24,423 nt of DNA from Rhodospirillales bacterium (lineage in GTDB: Bacteria; Pseudomonadota; Alphaproteobacteria; Rhodospirillales; JABHCV01): the NCBI GenBank assembly GCA_016776705.1, contig JADHSW010000013.1:1-24423 (forward strand), in the 5' to 3' direction. Shown here piece by piece: positions 15,348 to 23,496 of this stretch. Under the pieces are notes generated by a model. That model did not search any database, was not told the origin of the DNA, and saw nothing but the letters and a program-made list of their open reading frames with translations. The translations under genes and the position numbers were made by a program. The number at the start of each line of letters is the position of its first letter. Position 1 is the first letter of the stretch.

Positions 15348-16610
15348 TTAGCCCCGCGCCTTCATGACACAAGCCCGGATCTGTTGATCAAGTTGCACCC
15401 CTGTCATGCCGTGGGGGATGGCGAATTCCAGGGCGGATTTATCTTTTTCGCTCAGGAACAAGGAGAGTTCACTTCGAAACAGTTGGCCAATTTCGGGGTG
15501 CTGTGATTCCAGTCGCGCCACTGCTTCATTCAACCTGTTATCATCGCGGGGTGACCAGTCAAGTCTGACGGCCTCTATCAGGGCGATTACCTCATCAGCG
15601 ATGTTTCCCACATCATCGGAAATCGTCTGGTAGTGCCGACCGAGAGAGGCAATAAAATTATGCTGGCAGCAGTTTACGCTGGCCGCATAGCGGTTTTTCA
15701 GTCCGGGCATGAACCGGGCCGGGTTTCGCAGGCAAAGGGTAAAATAGATCAATTCGCAGGCGAGGAATTCGGCGAAAAATTTATAGGGGTGTGACGGTTC
15801 AAAAATGGAAATGTCAGCACCCGGATCGTCGGTGATTTCCTTGAATATTTTCCCGATTATTGGCCCAAGTCCGTCAGGCCAGCCTTGCCGGTTGTTGCCG
15901 TCAGCGGAACCCTGTCGGGCCAGTTCGGCGACGACATGGTTTATGTCGAACGAGGCACGCTCAGGCACTGCCAGTCCCAGGGACTTGTAGAAATTTCCGG
16001 TGACTTCCAGATACAGAATTCTGTTGGCTATCAGTCTGAAAAACAATGAGTATCCTGCACCCTCCAAAGCACCGCGATATCCGGTCTGTGAAATCGTCAT
16101 GGTCCGGCCGGACTGGGCCGCCAGCAGCACCAGCATATCTTCGCCAGTGCGTCCGGTTCCGTCTTCAGCAATATGGGCCAGTTGCAGGAAGAAGTTGGCG
16201 ATGATGAGAAAGTCAAGGTCGAACTCGCCGCGCTGTCGCCGAGGCAGGTCCGAATCAATCGCCTGAAAGAAACTGGCGCTTAATCCGGTCAGATAGCGGG
16301 GGTGCACGGTTTCAAAACCTGCCGTTTTGCAACGGTGGGTGCGCGGTCTCGCCAACTCATCCATCGTTGGCACATAAGGGACTTCGCCGTTTTCTGCATT
16401 TTCGGTCTTTAATAAATCGACGCTGCTGACAAGCTGTCCGGAACGTATGTCATCGTCGAAATAGGTTTTGGTCATTTTATAAAAAATCTTGTCAGATGGC
16501 GCTCCTTCTGCCACGGCAGCCGGGATTATCTGCGTTCGAACAAGGTTCGAGCTGCGTCTCAGGTTCCCATAAACCCGTTTGCGTTCCTCAGGGTTTTTAT
16601 AATTATCCAT
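15348..16610 (-). CDS. 420-residue protein of unknown function with a degenerate Fic-like motif
   Basis: I do not recognise the family. The protein is soluble, with no signal peptide or convincing membrane helix. At residues 146-157 it reads HIAEDGTGRTGE, preceded by a hydrophobic helix (FLIIANFFLQLA) and followed by another (DMLVLLAAQSG). This is the layout of the Fic active site (H-P-F-x-D/E-G-N-G-R-x-x-R). H146, D150, G151, G153 and R154 are kept; the P, F, N and final R are not. Near the N-terminus AAVAEG (residues 31-36) loosely resembles the Fic inhibitory motif but lacks its S/T. Further conserved-looking features are FFAEFLACELIYF (278-290) and a cysteine pair C314-C315. The gene is divergent from the ankyrin gene. 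The function call is speculative, the coding call is not. Confidence 0.8.
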   Translation of the reverse strand: MDNYKNPEERKRVYGNLRRSSNLVRTQIIPAAVAEGAPSDKIFYKMTKTYFDDDIRSGQLVSSVDLLKTENAENGEVPYVPTMDELARPRTHRCKTAGFETVHPRYLTGLSASFFQAIDSDLPRRQRGEFDLDFLIIANFFLQLAHIAEDGTGRTGEDMLVLLAAQSGRTMTISQTGYRGALEGAGYSLFFRLIANRILYLEVTGNFYKSLGLAVPERASFDINHVVAELARQGSADGNNRQGWPDGLGPIIGKIFKEITDDPGADISIFEPSHPYKFFAEFLACELIYFTLCLRNPARFMPGLKNRYAASVNCCQHNFIASLGRHYQTISDDVGNIADEVIALIEAVRLDWSPRDDNRLNEAVARLESQHPEIGQLFRSELSLFLSEKDKSALEFAIPHGMTGVQLDQQIRACVMKARG

Positions 16611-16666
16611 GCTTCATAATGGCATGGTCACCCGGCCTGTACAGATATTTCCTTTGCCGTCGCAGC

Positions 16667-16672
16667 TATAAT
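16667..16672 (+). promoter_or_regulatory. Perfect -10 box just upstream of the ankyrin gene
   Basis: TATAAT ends six bases before the ATG at 16679, so a transcript started here would begin at or next to the start codon. No -35 box is evident at the usual spacing, and no ribosome binding site precedes the ATG. This could be a leaderless promoter, or a chance match. Confidence 0.35.
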
Positions 16673-16678
16673 GCCTAG

Positions 16679-17374
16679 ATGAAGAACATGAGGATACAGT
16701 CGCGCAATTTCAGTGGATTGTTTTTTGTTTTTTGGCTGATGGTCCAGGCGTCTGCCTGGGCGCAGACAGCCCCGTCCCAGGCTCAGGAAGCCGCATACAA
16801 AGGATTACACGCCGCTGCATTGAACGACGATTCCGATCTGATCAATCGGCTGGTTGCGCAAGGGGCAAACCTGGAAGCCCGTGATTCTTACGGTCGCACG
16901 CCGCTTCATGTGGCGGCCTTCAAATCCCATGAAAAGGCGCTTGTCGCCCTGGCCCTGGCCGGAGCAGATATGAATGCGTACGAACATGATGCCTATGACG
17001 TCGTCACCATTGCCGCCGTCGCAAATGATGTGCCCATGCTCAGGCTGGCGCTGTCCCTTGGTGGAAAGCCCGGAAACATCACCAGTCCCTACGATGGAAC
17101 GGCATTGATCGCAGCAGCGCATTTAGGGCATGTGGATGTTGTCCGCACTTTGATCGAAGCCGGTGCGCCCCTTGATCACATCAATAATCTGGGGTGGACA
17201 GCCCTGATCGAAGCCGTGGTTCTGGGTGACGGGGGCGAAAGGCATGTGAAAGTCGTCCGTTCATTGATAAAATCCGGAGCCGATGTCAGCCTTGCTGATC
17301 GGGCTGGTGTTACGCCATTGCAGCACGCAAAACAAAGAGGTTACGCGACCATCGTCGCCCTTTTCAAAGAATAG
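16679..17374 (+). CDS. Exported ankyrin-repeat protein
   Basis: This 231-residue protein has a signal peptide (hydrophobic segment at about residues 12-28, then AWAQT) and about five ankyrin repeats. The repeats start near residues 40 (KGLHAAALNDDSDLINRLVA), 73 (GRTPLHVAAFKSHEKALVAL), 105, 140 (GTALIAAAHLGHVDVVRTLI) and 175, with a shorter last one at about 213 (GVTPLQHAKQRGYATIVALF). Ankyrin repeats bind proteins, so a periplasmic binding or protective role is likely; no partner is evident. No ribosome binding site is seen before ATG 16679, and ATG 16688 is an alternative start. Its last 11 bases overlap the end of the convergent permease gene. Confidence 0.88.
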   Translation: MKNMRIQSRNFSGLFFVFWLMVQASAWAQTAPSQAQEAAYKGLHAAALNDDSDLINRLVAQGANLEARDSYGRTPLHVAAFKSHEKALVALALAGADMNAYEHDAYDVVTIAAVANDVPMLRLALSLGGKPGNITSPYDGTALIAAAHLGHVDVVRTLIEAGAPLDHINNLGWTALIEAVVLGDGGERHVKVVRSLIKSGADVSLADRAGVTPLQHAKQRGYATIVALFKE

Positions 17375-18269
17375 GGACTGGTTTTTTTCTAAGCCCGGAC
17401 AGGGCGTTTCCGGCGATTGCGGCCAGCAATACCGCGCCGCCCAGTAAGGTGTATGGTTCTGCCGTTTCGCCAAGAAAGAACCAGACAACCAAGGGCCCCA
17501 AAATTACCTCGGTCATGGACAACAGCGCCAGTTCCGCCGCAGGAACGGTTTTGGAACCCATGGTGTAAAGGATCAGGCCGGCCCCAACCTGAAACACACC
17601 CAAGGCAAGGGCGATTAAAATATCATTGCGCGGTATAAACAAGGTATATCCGCTGGAATAACACACGGCTGCCGATGTAAGGATCGCAAATAATCCAGCC
17701 AGAAAAACAGTCGGCATCATGTCTTCCAGCTTCCCCCAGCGCAGGGCAAGGGTAAAGATAGCGAAACCGAAAGCCGAAACCAGTGCCGATAAATTACCCA
17801 TCAGATGGCCGACGGCAATTCCCTCCCAGACCATGATGGTGATGCCGCCCAGGGCGATGGCCATGGTGATCCAGGTGGCCTTGCGGACACTTTCCTTCAG
17901 GATAAGCAGGCCCAGCAGGGCGGCTATAAAAGGTGCCGCGGCGAACAGAAAATAAGCGTTGGCGATGCTTGTCACCTGTAATGCGTAAATGCCGCCACTA
18001 AAAGCGAAGACCAGCCCCAGCCCGCCAACGACCCCGGCCAGACCCGATCTTCGTATGACAGAAAAGGGCTTTCCACCGGAACGGATCGAAATAATCAGAA
18101 ACAGAAACGGTGCCAGCGCCAGGGAACGGAAAAACAATATTTGCCAGACATTGGCGACTTCCATAAGCCTGATGCCGATCCCCATGGTTGACCAGCAAAC
18201 ACCTGCAAGAAGGACAAGGATCACACCACGACGGTAGTCAAGGGAGGGTAAAACCAGGGTTGCTGACAT
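17364..18269 (-). CDS. DMT-superfamily (EamA) transporter
   Basis: This 301-residue membrane protein has ten hydrophobic helices in two EamA repeats (about residues 13-140 and 155-295). It starts RRGVILVLLAGVCWSTMGIG and has a second-repeat opening of LMGNLSALVSAFGFAIFTLA. Members export or import small metabolites by secondary transport; the substrate cannot be assigned. The gene stands alone: it converges with the ankyrin gene, with an 11-base overlap of coding ends, and is 97 bases from the end of the gcv operon. Confidence 0.9.
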   Translation of the reverse strand: MSATLVLPSLDYRRGVILVLLAGVCWSTMGIGIRLMEVANVWQILFFRSLALAPFLFLIISIRSGGKPFSVIRRSGLAGVVGGLGLVFAFSGGIYALQVTSIANAYFLFAAAPFIAALLGLLILKESVRKATWITMAIALGGITIMVWEGIAVGHLMGNLSALVSAFGFAIFTLALRWGKLEDMMPTVFLAGLFAILTSAAVCYSSGYTLFIPRNDILIALALGVFQVGAGLILYTMGSKTVPAAELALLSMTEVILGPLVVWFFLGETAEPYTLLGGAVLLAAIAGNALSGLRKKPVPIL

Positions 18270-18366
18270 CGCCGGCTCACATGAAAAAGAGTGGGGAGTA
18301 TAGTCGTGAGATTAGGAAGGTGAATGAGCGGCGATGTCAATAAACGGATTCGCACGATCTATTATT

Positions 18367-18810
18367 CTATTTATCTGGATCAAGAGGCACATCCGGCACC
18401 CATACATAACCATCCTGATCGACGATATGGGCTTCGCGCAGCCCGTGGGGCTTGTCCAGGGCTCCGGCCAGGACGTGGAAGTCTAGCTTTCGCGCTATCG
18501 CTTCCGCGTCGTCAGGGTCGCGCCCGTGCACGCGAAGTTCAACGCCGATCCCCCGCGCAATTTCCGGACACAGGCTGCCATGCAGTTCGTGATCCTGATA
18601 GGTGTGATCGGCGTGCAGCATCCAGTCCGCACCGTAACCCCGATAGACGGCGAAATCCGGGTCCCAGTAGACTTCCTCGGCCCCAAGAACCTTAGTATGA
18701 AACTGGCGCGCAGCCTCAACTGAAGTAACGAGCAGATTGATGCCCAGGCCATTCAGGGAACGCCCATATTCGTCGGCGGGCATCCACGGATCACCGCTTC
18801 GCTTTTTCAT
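18367..18810 (-). CDS. VOC (glyoxalase-fold) family protein coupled to gcvPB
   Basis: With the start at ATG 18810 this is a 147-residue single-domain VOC protein. The glyoxalase-type beta-alpha-beta pattern begins GLGINLLVTSVEAARQFH, has the FAVYRGYGADWMLHAD strand pair in the middle, and ends REAHIVDQDGYVWVPDVPL. The open frame extends to 18945, but those residues are antisense-like gcvPB sequence. The ATG lies four bases after the gcvPB stop, with GGAGTAG across that stop as the binding site, so translation is coupled. VOC proteins include lyases, dioxygenases and resistance proteins; no substrate can be given. Its place as the last gene of the glycine cleavage operon suggests handling of a glycine- or aldehyde-related metabolite, which is inference. 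Confidence 0.85.
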   Translation of the reverse strand: MKKRSGDPWMPADEYGRSLNGLGINLLVTSVEAARQFHTKVLGAEEVYWDPDFAVYRGYGADWMLHADHTYQDHELHGSLCPEIARGIGVELRVHGRDPDDAEAIARKLDFHVLAGALDKPHGLREAHIVDQDGYVWVPDVPLDPDK

Positions 18811-18814
18811 GATG

Positions 18815-20332
18815 CTACTCCGCCGCTTCGGCTTCATCCACGGGCGGCGTCCAGCGCAGGACCGGATTGCGGGCGGCGGATGTTTCGTCAAGCCTGCGGC
18901 GTGGTGTAAGCCTTGGTGCGTCGTGGAAATACGCAGCATGGCCATCCCTGGCGCGGGCGGTGAGGCCTTTCAGTGCGTCAATATACTGATCCAGCGTCTC
19001 CTTGCTTTCGGATTCCGTGGGTTCCATTAGCAGCGCGCCGTGTACGACCAGCGGAAAATACATGGTCATGGGGTGGAAGCCCTCGTCGATCATCGCCTTG
19101 GCGAAATCAAGCGTCGATACATCCGTACCCTTCAGGAAGCTGTCGTCGAACAGGGCTTCGTGCATGCACGGGCCGTCGAAGGATGGGCTCAGGGTGTCCT
19201 TCAACTGGACCAGCAGGTAATTGGCGTTCAACACCGCATCGGCGCTGGCCTGTCGGATGCCATCGCCACCGTGGCTCATCATGTAGGACAGGGCGCGGAT
19301 GAACATGCCCATCTGGCCGTGGAACCCCTTGATGCGCCCGAAGGCTTTTGCGCCTTCACCGTTCTTGTGTTCGACCAGATCGAAGCCGTTTTCGCCGTGG
19401 GTGACGAAGGGAAGCGGCGCGTAATCGGCCAGCGCTTCGGACAGCACCACCGGACCCGCACCCGGACCACCGCCACCGTGGGGGGTGGAGAACGTCTTGT
19501 GCAGGTTGATGTGCATGCAGTCGATGCCCAGATCACCGGGACGCACACGGCCCATGATGGCGTTCAGGTTGGCCCCGTCACAGTAGAAGAAACCGCCTGC
19601 ATCGTGAATGGCATCGGCTATTTTGATAATGTCATTTTCAAACAGGCCACAGGTGTTGGGGTTGGTGAGCATAATTCCCGCGACATCGTCGTCCAGTTTG
19701 GCGAGAAAGGCATCCAGATCGACGCGCCCTCGTTCATTGGCCGGGATCGTATCGACGGCGTAGCCGCAGGCCGCCGCCGTCGCCGGATTGGTGCCGTGGG
19801 CGGATTCGGGAACCAGCACACGTTTACGGGCGTCACCCCGGTCTTCCAGTGCGGCGCGGATCGCCATCATGCCGCAGAATTCGCCATGTGCGCCGGCAGC
19901 CGGAGACATGGCGACGGCGGGCATGCCGCAAATGGTCTTAAGCCATGTGGCGCAAGTGTCGATAAGTTCAAGGGCGCCCTGGGTTGTCGAAACCGGTTGC
20001 AAGGGGTGTAAGGAGGCAAAGCCAGGCAAGCGGGCCATTTTTTCATTTAGGCGAGGGTTGTGCTTCATGGTGCACGAACCCAGCGGATAGAACCCGGAAT
20101 CGATGCCGTAATTCTTTTGGCTGATGCGGGTGTAGTGACGCACCGTCTGTGGCTCTGACAGATTTGGCAAGCCCACGGGGCCTTTGCGTTCCAGTCCACC
20201 CAGTCGACTTTTAACCTTGGGCGGTTCAGGCAAATCGACACCCAGGCGTCCCGGCGTATTCTGTTCAAAAATTAATGGCTCTTCAATGCGCAGGCCGCGG
20301 TTGCCGGTGATGGTTTCAAGTTCGTCAGCCAT
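18815..20332 (-). CDS. gcvPB: Glycine dehydrogenase (decarboxylating) subunit 2
   Basis: This 505-residue protein is the PLP-bearing half of the two-subunit P-protein. The lysine that binds PLP is K279 in HINLHKTFSTPHGGGGPG, which also contains the glycine-rich phosphate loop. Together with GcvPA it decarboxylates glycine and passes the aminomethyl group to lipoyl-GcvH. Length fits the family. The start ATG at 20332 shares one base with the gcvPA stop (TAATG), so the subunits are made in a coupled way. Confidence 0.97.
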   Translation of the reverse strand: MADELETITGNRGLRIEEPLIFEQNTPGRLGVDLPEPPKVKSRLGGLERKGPVGLPNLSEPQTVRHYTRISQKNYGIDSGFYPLGSCTMKHNPRLNEKMARLPGFASLHPLQPVSTTQGALELIDTCATWLKTICGMPAVAMSPAAGAHGEFCGMMAIRAALEDRGDARKRVLVPESAHGTNPATAAACGYAVDTIPANERGRVDLDAFLAKLDDDVAGIMLTNPNTCGLFENDIIKIADAIHDAGGFFYCDGANLNAIMGRVRPGDLGIDCMHINLHKTFSTPHGGGGPGAGPVVLSEALADYAPLPFVTHGENGFDLVEHKNGEGAKAFGRIKGFHGQMGMFIRALSYMMSHGGDGIRQASADAVLNANYLLVQLKDTLSPSFDGPCMHEALFDDSFLKGTDVSTLDFAKAMIDEGFHPMTMYFPLVVHGALLMEPTESESKETLDQYIDALKGLTARARDGHAAYFHDAPRLTPRRRLDETSAARNPVLRWTPPVDEAEAAE

Positions 20333-21675
20333 TACAGCGCCTCCGTCAAGGCTGTGACAAGGGCGTCCATATCGTCCTCGGTATTGGTCTCTGTCACCGC
20401 GACAAGAAGCAGGTTCTCAAGATCTGCAACGCCGGGGTACAGGCGTGAAACCGGAATGCCGCCAAGGATGCCATTTTCGACCATGGTCTCGACCACACCC
20501 GCCGCCGGTTTGGAAAGGCGCACGGTGAATTCGTTAAAGAAGGTGTGGTTAATAACCTCAACACCGTCGATGCCCGAAAGCCTGTCGGCCAGGGTCACGG
20601 CCCTGGCGTGGTTAAGGGCGGCCAGTCGGGTGAAGCCTTCCTCGCCCAAAAGCGTCATATGGACGGTGAAGGCGAGCGCGCACAGGCCCGAATTGGTGCA
20701 TATGTTCGATGTCGCCTTTTCACGACGGATATGCTGCTCGCGGGTCGATAGCGTCAGCACGAAACCGCGCTTGCCCTGGGTGTCCGTGGTTTGGCCGCAA
20801 ACCCGTCCCGGCATCTGGCGCAAGTGCTTGTTGTGAACTGCGAACAGGCCAACCGTCGGTCCGCCGTAATTCAGGGCGTTGCCGATGGACTGGCCTTCGG
20901 CGGCGACGATGTCAGCGCCCATTTCGCCGGGTGAGGTAATCGCCCCCAAGGAGACGATTTCCGTGACGACGACAATCATCAGGGCCTTGGCTTCGTGGCA
21001 GGCTTCAGCAAGCGGTGTGAGATCGCGAACATGGCCAAAGAAGTCCGGATTCTGAACGACGACGCAGGCCGTTTCGTCATCTATCAGTGATATCAGATCC
21101 TCGTCGCCGGAAAAATTTGGTGCGGCAATGCTCATGTCCATGTTGTGCAGGCCGGAAATAGTGTAGGTGGCGTCCCGGTAATGGGGATGCAGACCCCCGG
21201 ACAGAATGGCTTTTTTGCGCCTGGTCGCCCGTCCTGCCATTGAAACCGCTTCCGCGCACGACGTTGCGCCGTCGTACATGGACGCATTGGCGACTTCCAT
21301 CCCGGTGATCATCGCCACCTGGGTCTGAAATTCGAACAGGTACTGCAAGGTTCCCTGGGATACCTCAGGCTGATAGGGCGTGTATGCGGTCAGAAATTCA
21401 CCGCGCTGGATCATGGCATCGACGGTGGCCGGGACATGGTGGCGATACGCCCCGCCCCCCAAAAACGAGGGTGCTTCGGCGGCGTTCAGATTCTTCGCCG
21501 CCATGGTGGAAATCGCCCGATCGACTTCCAACTCACCCTGGTGCGGCGGCAAGTCTATGGTTTCGGACAGCAAGGCCCGTGCAGGGACATCGCAATAGAT
21601 GTCGTCCATGGATTTGACGCCGACGGCAGCCAGCATCTGGCTCCTGTCGGCATCGCTAAGCGGTAAATAGCGCAT
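20332..21675 (-). CDS. gcvPA: Glycine dehydrogenase (decarboxylating) subunit 1
   Basis: This 447-residue protein is the N-terminal-type half of the P-protein. It starts MRYLPLSDADRSQMLAAVG and includes the family stretch FLTAYTPYQPEVSQGTLQYL (residues 94-113). It has the aminotransferase fold but lacks the PLP lysine, and forms the alpha2beta2 enzyme with GcvPB. It lies six bases after gcvH. The split P-protein is usual in many Alphaproteobacteria, Gram-positive bacteria and archaea, whereas Escherichia coli has a single GcvP. Confidence 0.97.
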   Translation of the reverse strand: MRYLPLSDADRSQMLAAVGVKSMDDIYCDVPARALLSETIDLPPHQGELEVDRAISTMAAKNLNAAEAPSFLGGGAYRHHVPATVDAMIQRGEFLTAYTPYQPEVSQGTLQYLFEFQTQVAMITGMEVANASMYDGATSCAEAVSMAGRATRRKKAILSGGLHPHYRDATYTISGLHNMDMSIAAPNFSGDEDLISLIDDETACVVVQNPDFFGHVRDLTPLAEACHEAKALMIVVVTEIVSLGAITSPGEMGADIVAAEGQSIGNALNYGGPTVGLFAVHNKHLRQMPGRVCGQTTDTQGKRGFVLTLSTREQHIRREKATSNICTNSGLCALAFTVHMTLLGEEGFTRLAALNHARAVTLADRLSGIDGVEVINHTFFNEFTVRLSKPAAGVVETMVENGILGGIPVSRLYPGVADLENLLLVAVTETNTEDDMDALVTALTEAL

Positions 21676-21681
21676 GATGTT

Positions 21682-22056
21682 TTATTCCAGTCCGGCGACG
21701 TAATCCACGTATGCGGCGGCGTCCATCAAATCATCCAGTTGGGATGCATCGCTGAGCGTCATTTTGAAAATCCAGCCTTCTCCTTCGGCATCCGCGTTGA
21801 TGGTGGCGGGTTCGTCTTCAAGGACAGGATTTCCAGCGGTGATTTCGCCGCTGACAGGGGCGAATATTTCACTCGCGGCCTTTACCGATTCGACGACGGC
21901 CGTTTCTTCACCCTGCTCGACCTGCTTTCCAGCTTCCGGTACTTCGACGAAAACCACATCGCCAAGTTGCTCCTGTGCATAGATGGTAATGCCGACCGTG
22001 GCGGTATTGCCGTCGACTCTGATCCATTCGTGGTCTTTGGAAAATTTAACGCTCAT
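21682..22056 (-). CDS. gcvH: Glycine cleavage system H protein
   Basis: This 124-residue lipoyl carrier has the lipoylation lysine K59 in the hairpin ETAVVESVKAASEI. It carries the aminomethyl group between the P-protein and GcvT and is reoxidised by dihydrolipoamide dehydrogenase, whose gene is not in the window. Length and the start MSVKFSKDHEWI are standard. It follows gcvT by 27 bases. Confidence 0.97.
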   Translation of the reverse strand: MSVKFSKDHEWIRVDGNTATVGITIYAQEQLGDVVFVEVPEAGKQVEQGEETAVVESVKAASEIFAPVSGEITAGNPVLEDEPATINADAEGEGWIFKMTLSDASQLDDLMDAAAYVDYVAGLE

Positions 22057-22083
22057 TTATTTATATCCTCATTTTTCAAGAAA

Positions 22084-23196
22084 CTAATCTTTGTGATAAC
22101 GATGATCGCTGAATGGCAGTTTGAAGACCTGGGCCGGTTGCGCTTTGCCGCGCACCATCAAGTCTACGGGTGTTTCGGCTTTTGCAAATTCGGCTTTTAC
22201 ATAGCCCATGGCGACGGGGCCAGCGAAGCTGGGTCCGAAGCCGCCGCTGGTGATCTCGCCAATGACATTGCCGTTCTTGTCTGTGATTTCAGTATGGGCC
22301 CGCGCCGGGGCCTTGCCGTCCGGTTTGATGCCGACACGCTTGCGCGTGGCACCATTTTCAATTTGATCCTGTATGACCAAAGCACCGGGGAATCCCCCTT
22401 CGGCGCGACGACGTTTGGAAATCGTCCAGATCAATCCGGCCTCGACAGGCGTCGTGGTTTCGTTGATGTCACTGCCGTAAAGGCACAGACCCGCTTCCAG
22501 CCTGAGAGAATCTCGTGAGCCCAGACCGGCAGGCATGACTTCCGGCTCATCCAGTAACAGTCGAGCCAGTTGCTCGGCCTGATCGGAAGGAACGGAAATT
22601 TCGTAGCCATCCTCGCCGCTGTAGCCAGAGCGTGAAACTATGCAATGGATGCCACCAACCGTGATCGGTTCGGACGTCATGAAGCTCATCAGCCGTGCCG
22701 CCGGGGCCAGTCGACCCAAAACAATGGCGGCCTCAGGGCCTTGCAGGGCCAGCAACGCCCGATCTTCCATGATTTCCAGCTCATTGCCTTCAGCCAGATT
22801 GGCCTGCATGTGGGCAAAGTCCTGATCCTTACAGGCGGCGTTGACAATCAGGAACAAATGATCACCACGCCGGGTCACCATCAAATCGTCAAGAATGCCG
22901 CCCTGATCGTTGGTGAACATGGTGTAGCGCATCTGGCCATCCCTAAGAGCTTGCAAATCACCGGGTACGAGGGCCTCAAGGGCGGCGGCGGGGGCCGAGC
23001 CCCTGATTGCCGCTTGTCCCATATGCGAAACGTCAAACAGGGATGCCTTGGTGCGGGTATGAGTATGCTCACTGAGGATTCCGGCCGGGTACTGCACAGG
23101 CATATCGTAGCCCGCAAAAGGCACCATCTTGCTGCCCAATTCCCGGTGAAGGGAATCAAGAGGGGTCTTTTTTAGATCCTCTGCTTGGTCGGACAT
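22084..23196 (-). CDS. gcvT: Aminomethyltransferase (glycine cleavage system T protein)
   Basis: This 370-residue protein transfers the methylene group from aminomethyl-lipoyl GcvH to tetrahydrofolate and releases ammonia. The N-terminal family sequence is TPLDSLHRELGSKMVPFAGY, followed by the SLFDVSHMGQ block. The folate-binding and C-terminal beta-barrel parts follow, with the GLGSRDSLRLEAGLCLYG segment containing R and E residues typical of GcvT. GGAG is seven bases before ATG 23196. It is the first gene of the operon, directly behind the glycine riboswitch. Confidence 0.97.
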   Translation of the reverse strand: MSDQAEDLKKTPLDSLHRELGSKMVPFAGYDMPVQYPAGILSEHTHTRTKASLFDVSHMGQAAIRGSAPAAALEALVPGDLQALRDGQMRYTMFTNDQGGILDDLMVTRRGDHLFLIVNAACKDQDFAHMQANLAEGNELEIMEDRALLALQGPEAAIVLGRLAPAARLMSFMTSEPITVGGIHCIVSRSGYSGEDGYEISVPSDQAEQLARLLLDEPEVMPAGLGSRDSLRLEAGLCLYGSDINETTTPVEAGLIWTISKRRRAEGGFPGALVIQDQIENGATRKRVGIKPDGKAPARAHTEITDKNGNVIGEITSGGFGPSFAGPVAMGYVKAEFAKAETPVDLMVRGKAQPAQVFKLPFSDHRYHKD

Positions 23197-23219
23197 TCTG
23201 GTTCTCCAACATCAATAAA

Positions 23220-23262
23220 GGGCGCACCCGGTCAATATACCTCGACCTTAACAGGTGCCCCC
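23220..23262 (-). terminator. Expression-platform hairpin of the glycine riboswitch
   Basis: As RNA, GGGGGCACC pairs with GGGUGCGCCC (one G-G mismatch), with an inner GGUC/GACC stem, followed directly by UUUAUU. The hairpin begins where the second aptamer ends and stops 23 bases before the gcvT start. It looks like a terminator with a short U tract, so transcription termination is plausible. Control of translation through the nearby GGAG site is an alternative. Confidence 0.45.
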
Positions 23263-23496
23263 TCTGTCTTTGAACCTGAAAGATTCCCTGTTCCCGTTCT
23301 AAAGACGGTTTCGATGACCAGGTTACATCTTCGGTGAGGTCTTCTTAGCCCAAAGGCTTCGAAGACCTGCTTTCCAGAGTCTCATCTCACTACGGTCCGG
23401 GGTGCCTGAGAGTTTCCGGGGCGGTTGCTCCTTCGGCGTCATTCGATCAATTAGGACACCTTAATGGTGCTTGTGATCACTTGATCTCTCCCGTAG
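23262..23496 (-). promoter_or_regulatory. Tandem (two-aptamer) glycine riboswitch upstream of gcvT
   Basis: On the minus strand aptamer 1 (about 23496-23390) is closed by the perfect P1 stem CTACGG/CCGTAG and contains GGGAGAG, CGCCGAAGGAGCAA and AAACTCTCAGGCA followed by GGAC, the conserved glycine-binding core. After an eight-base linker, aptamer 2 (about 23381-23262) runs from CTCTGGAAAGC through CACCGAAGATGTAA and AATCTTTCAGG to GACAGAG. Both match the gcvT RNA motif. Glycine binding normally turns the cleavage operon on. Position directly before gcvT fits. Confidence 0.93.

Noticed and set aside
19040..20011. Plus-strand open frame of 323 codons antisense to gcvPB
   Set aside because: It lies entirely within a well-supported gene; its composition is that of the reverse of a GC-biased coding strand and it resembles no family.
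21739..22518. Plus-strand open frame of 259 codons opposite gcvH and gcvT
   Set aside because: Both opposite genes carry their catalytic motifs, and this frame has no recognisable domain or binding site.
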